Shown: in pieces, positions 9,747-10,883 of the stretch
How positions within the stretch are numbered: the first letter of the stretch is position 1
Layout: each line of letters starts with the position of its first letter
From: Smittium culicis
Taxonomy: Eukaryota; Kickxellomycota; Harpellomycetes; Harpellales; Legeriomycetaceae
DNA: 10,883 nt
Direction of reading: 5' to 3'
NCBI GenBank assembly: GCA_001970855.1
Contig: LSSN01005281.1
Location: forward strand, 1 to 10,883
Position numbers and translations under genes: made by a program
The notes under the pieces: model-generated
What the model saw: the letters and a program-made list of their open reading frames with translations, nothing else
What the model was told of the DNA's origin: nothing
Database searches by the model: none

Positions 9747-10883
9747 ATGCACAGGTTTATAAAATTTACCAATTCCAGGTTGGTTCCATTTTATAGCAAT
9801 TCATTTCGTAGCTACAGTTCATCAATTAGACAGGCTCCAAGCAATTTGAAACCAGAAACATGGGTATTAACAACAGGAGATCTAGAAACAGATACCCAAG
9901 CTAAAATAGTTGCAAATGATATTGGAATCCCTATAAAGTATATTCGTGTTCAGAGTAATTTTTGTAAGACTTAAAATCTTTACTTTGTTGATTAAATCTT
10001 GTATCTATAGTGTAAACTTTTGATTCTATAATTCTTTGTTTTTAAAATTCCATAATCTATTTATATTTTTAGTGAATTCGAAGTTGCCTCCGTTTATAGC
10101 TAATTTTATTGCTAAATACTTTGGAAATTCGGGAATCAGGTATATTGATTAATAACTTTTTTAGTTTGGCTTAGTTTGAATAGATATAAAAATGACCAAT
10201 ACACATTATTTGTAGCGAAGAAGGCAGAGCTATAGATAACAAGTATCCCAAGTTCATTATCGGTGCAAACACTCGTGTAATTCCTGCAATATTACACATA
10301 AAAAAAAAGAGCAAAACAACATTCACAGGTAGCTTACTATAATAATTTGTATTTCTAAAATATTTCTACGTTTATTGTTATAGCGAAAGCTTATCTCTTC
10401 AAATGATATAATTTTGACCTTAACTGAGATTTAAACTATGTTATATGTACTGTATTAAACTCAGCTTTTATCGGTATGCCTAGTTGTTTAACCAGCAGAA
10501 TAGATGCTGCACTACTATCGTGGATTGAAAAAATGCAACTTAGTAAGAAAGTTATATTTACATTTAAACACTTTCAAAATTATATACAAGGTTGATGTAC
10601 GACAGAACAATGATTTAAGCTTTTTAATTATTCTTTTTATTATAATCTTTAATAGAAAAAATTGGCCCGCTCTTTTCCGTTCGAGAAAATATTAGGTATA
10701 CTCGCCTTTCACTACCTTTATTAACCAAACCTGAGCTGATAAAGCTAAAACAATCACAGACTCCAAAATCTCGAAAAGACATAAAAACTGTTGGAGTATT
10801 CATCGGGTCATTTAAGCATCCAAACTATTATAGCTTTCCTAAGGAAAAGGTCGAAGATCTAATAAACGATATCAAGGTTTTTC
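9747..10883 (+). CDS. Mitochondrial-fission ELM1-like (DUF1022) protein, 5' part, runs off the right edge
   Basis: Exons 9747-9963, 10073-10139, 10216-10328, 10465-10590 and 10656 to beyond 10883 give 250 codons in one frame. An in-frame TAA lies 9 nt before the ATG. The first 30 or so residues are rich in Arg/Ser/Phe and lack Asp/Glu (SFRSYSSSIR), as in a cleaved mitochondrial presequence. Residues 39-51 (WVLTTGDLETDTQ) fit the family's N-terminal WVLTDGxxGDxxQ block. PKFIIGANTRVIPAILHIKK (106-125) fits the PDLVIGAGRRxAPxxxxI block. ENIRYTRLSLPLLTKPEL (185-202) fits the GALHRVTPExL region, and TVGVFIGS (219-226) fits the VxVLIGGPS strand. Plant ELM1 recruits dynamin to mitochondria; bacterial and fungal members are poorly characterised GT-B-like proteins. 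The fourth exon (133-174) is the weakest: PSCLTSRIDAALLS may match the family's P...FDxVI stretch, but the usual P-x-HD is not visible. Confidence 0.75.
9964..10655 (+). other. Four introns of the ELM1-like gene
   Basis: Introns at 9964-10072 (GTAAGA donor, T-rich TATTTTTAG acceptor), 10140-10215 (GTATAT, TTTGTAG), 10329-10464 (GTAGCT, AACTCAG) and 10591-10655 (GTTGAT, TTTAATAG); lengths 109, 76, 136 and 65 bp. Phases 1, 2, 1 and 1 match across the joins. The first two are well supported by flanking conserved blocks. The acceptor of the third is less certain: TAG at 10503 would give the same frame with 13 fewer residues. Confidence 0.65.

Noticed and set aside
10504..10695. 63-codon plus-strand frame
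   Set aside because: It overlaps exons 4 and 5 of the ELM1-like gene in another frame and reads through the inferred intron at 10591-10655; it joins no conserved block.

Overview
This is a nuclear genome window from a eukaryote, most likely an AT-rich, intron-bearing fungus. The reasons are two spliced genes with GT-AG introns of about 65-140 bp, intron 3' ends with CTAAC/TACTAAT-type branch sites and T-tracts, and a SYG1/XPR1 protein of fungal type and length (905 residues predicted). An early-diverging lineage (Glomeromycotina-, chytrid- or Rozella-like) would fit the composition, but the sequence alone does not settle the lineage. No bacterial, phage, CRISPR or transposon machinery is visible.

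Layout: 1-2240 is very AT-rich sequence with no supportable gene. 2241-2780 is less AT-rich and stop-poor on both strands, but I recognise no gene in it. 3062-6982 on the minus strand is a complete 13-exon SYG1/XPR1-type gene (SPX + EXS domains) for a phosphate-sensing or phosphate-exporting membrane protein; all twelve intron phases close into one continuous frame. 6983-9746 is a 2.8 kb gap between divergent genes. It contains an inverted repeat at 7249-7310, an open frame of 119 codons without an early ATG at 8019-8375, and following segments that can be joined to it in phase, so there may be an unrecognised spliced gene here (low confidence). 9747 to the right edge on the plus strand is the 5' part (five exons, about 250 codons) of a mitochondrial-fission ELM1-like (DUF1022) protein with an N-terminal mitochondrial targeting sequence.

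The two recognised genes are transcribed divergently and show no obvious functional link: one concerns inositol-pyrophosphate/phosphate homeostasis at a membrane, the other mitochondria. The locus looks like an ordinary housekeeping region. What is most worth checking is the possible hidden gene in the gap, the very large insert in the SPX domain, and the relaxed 5' splice sites.
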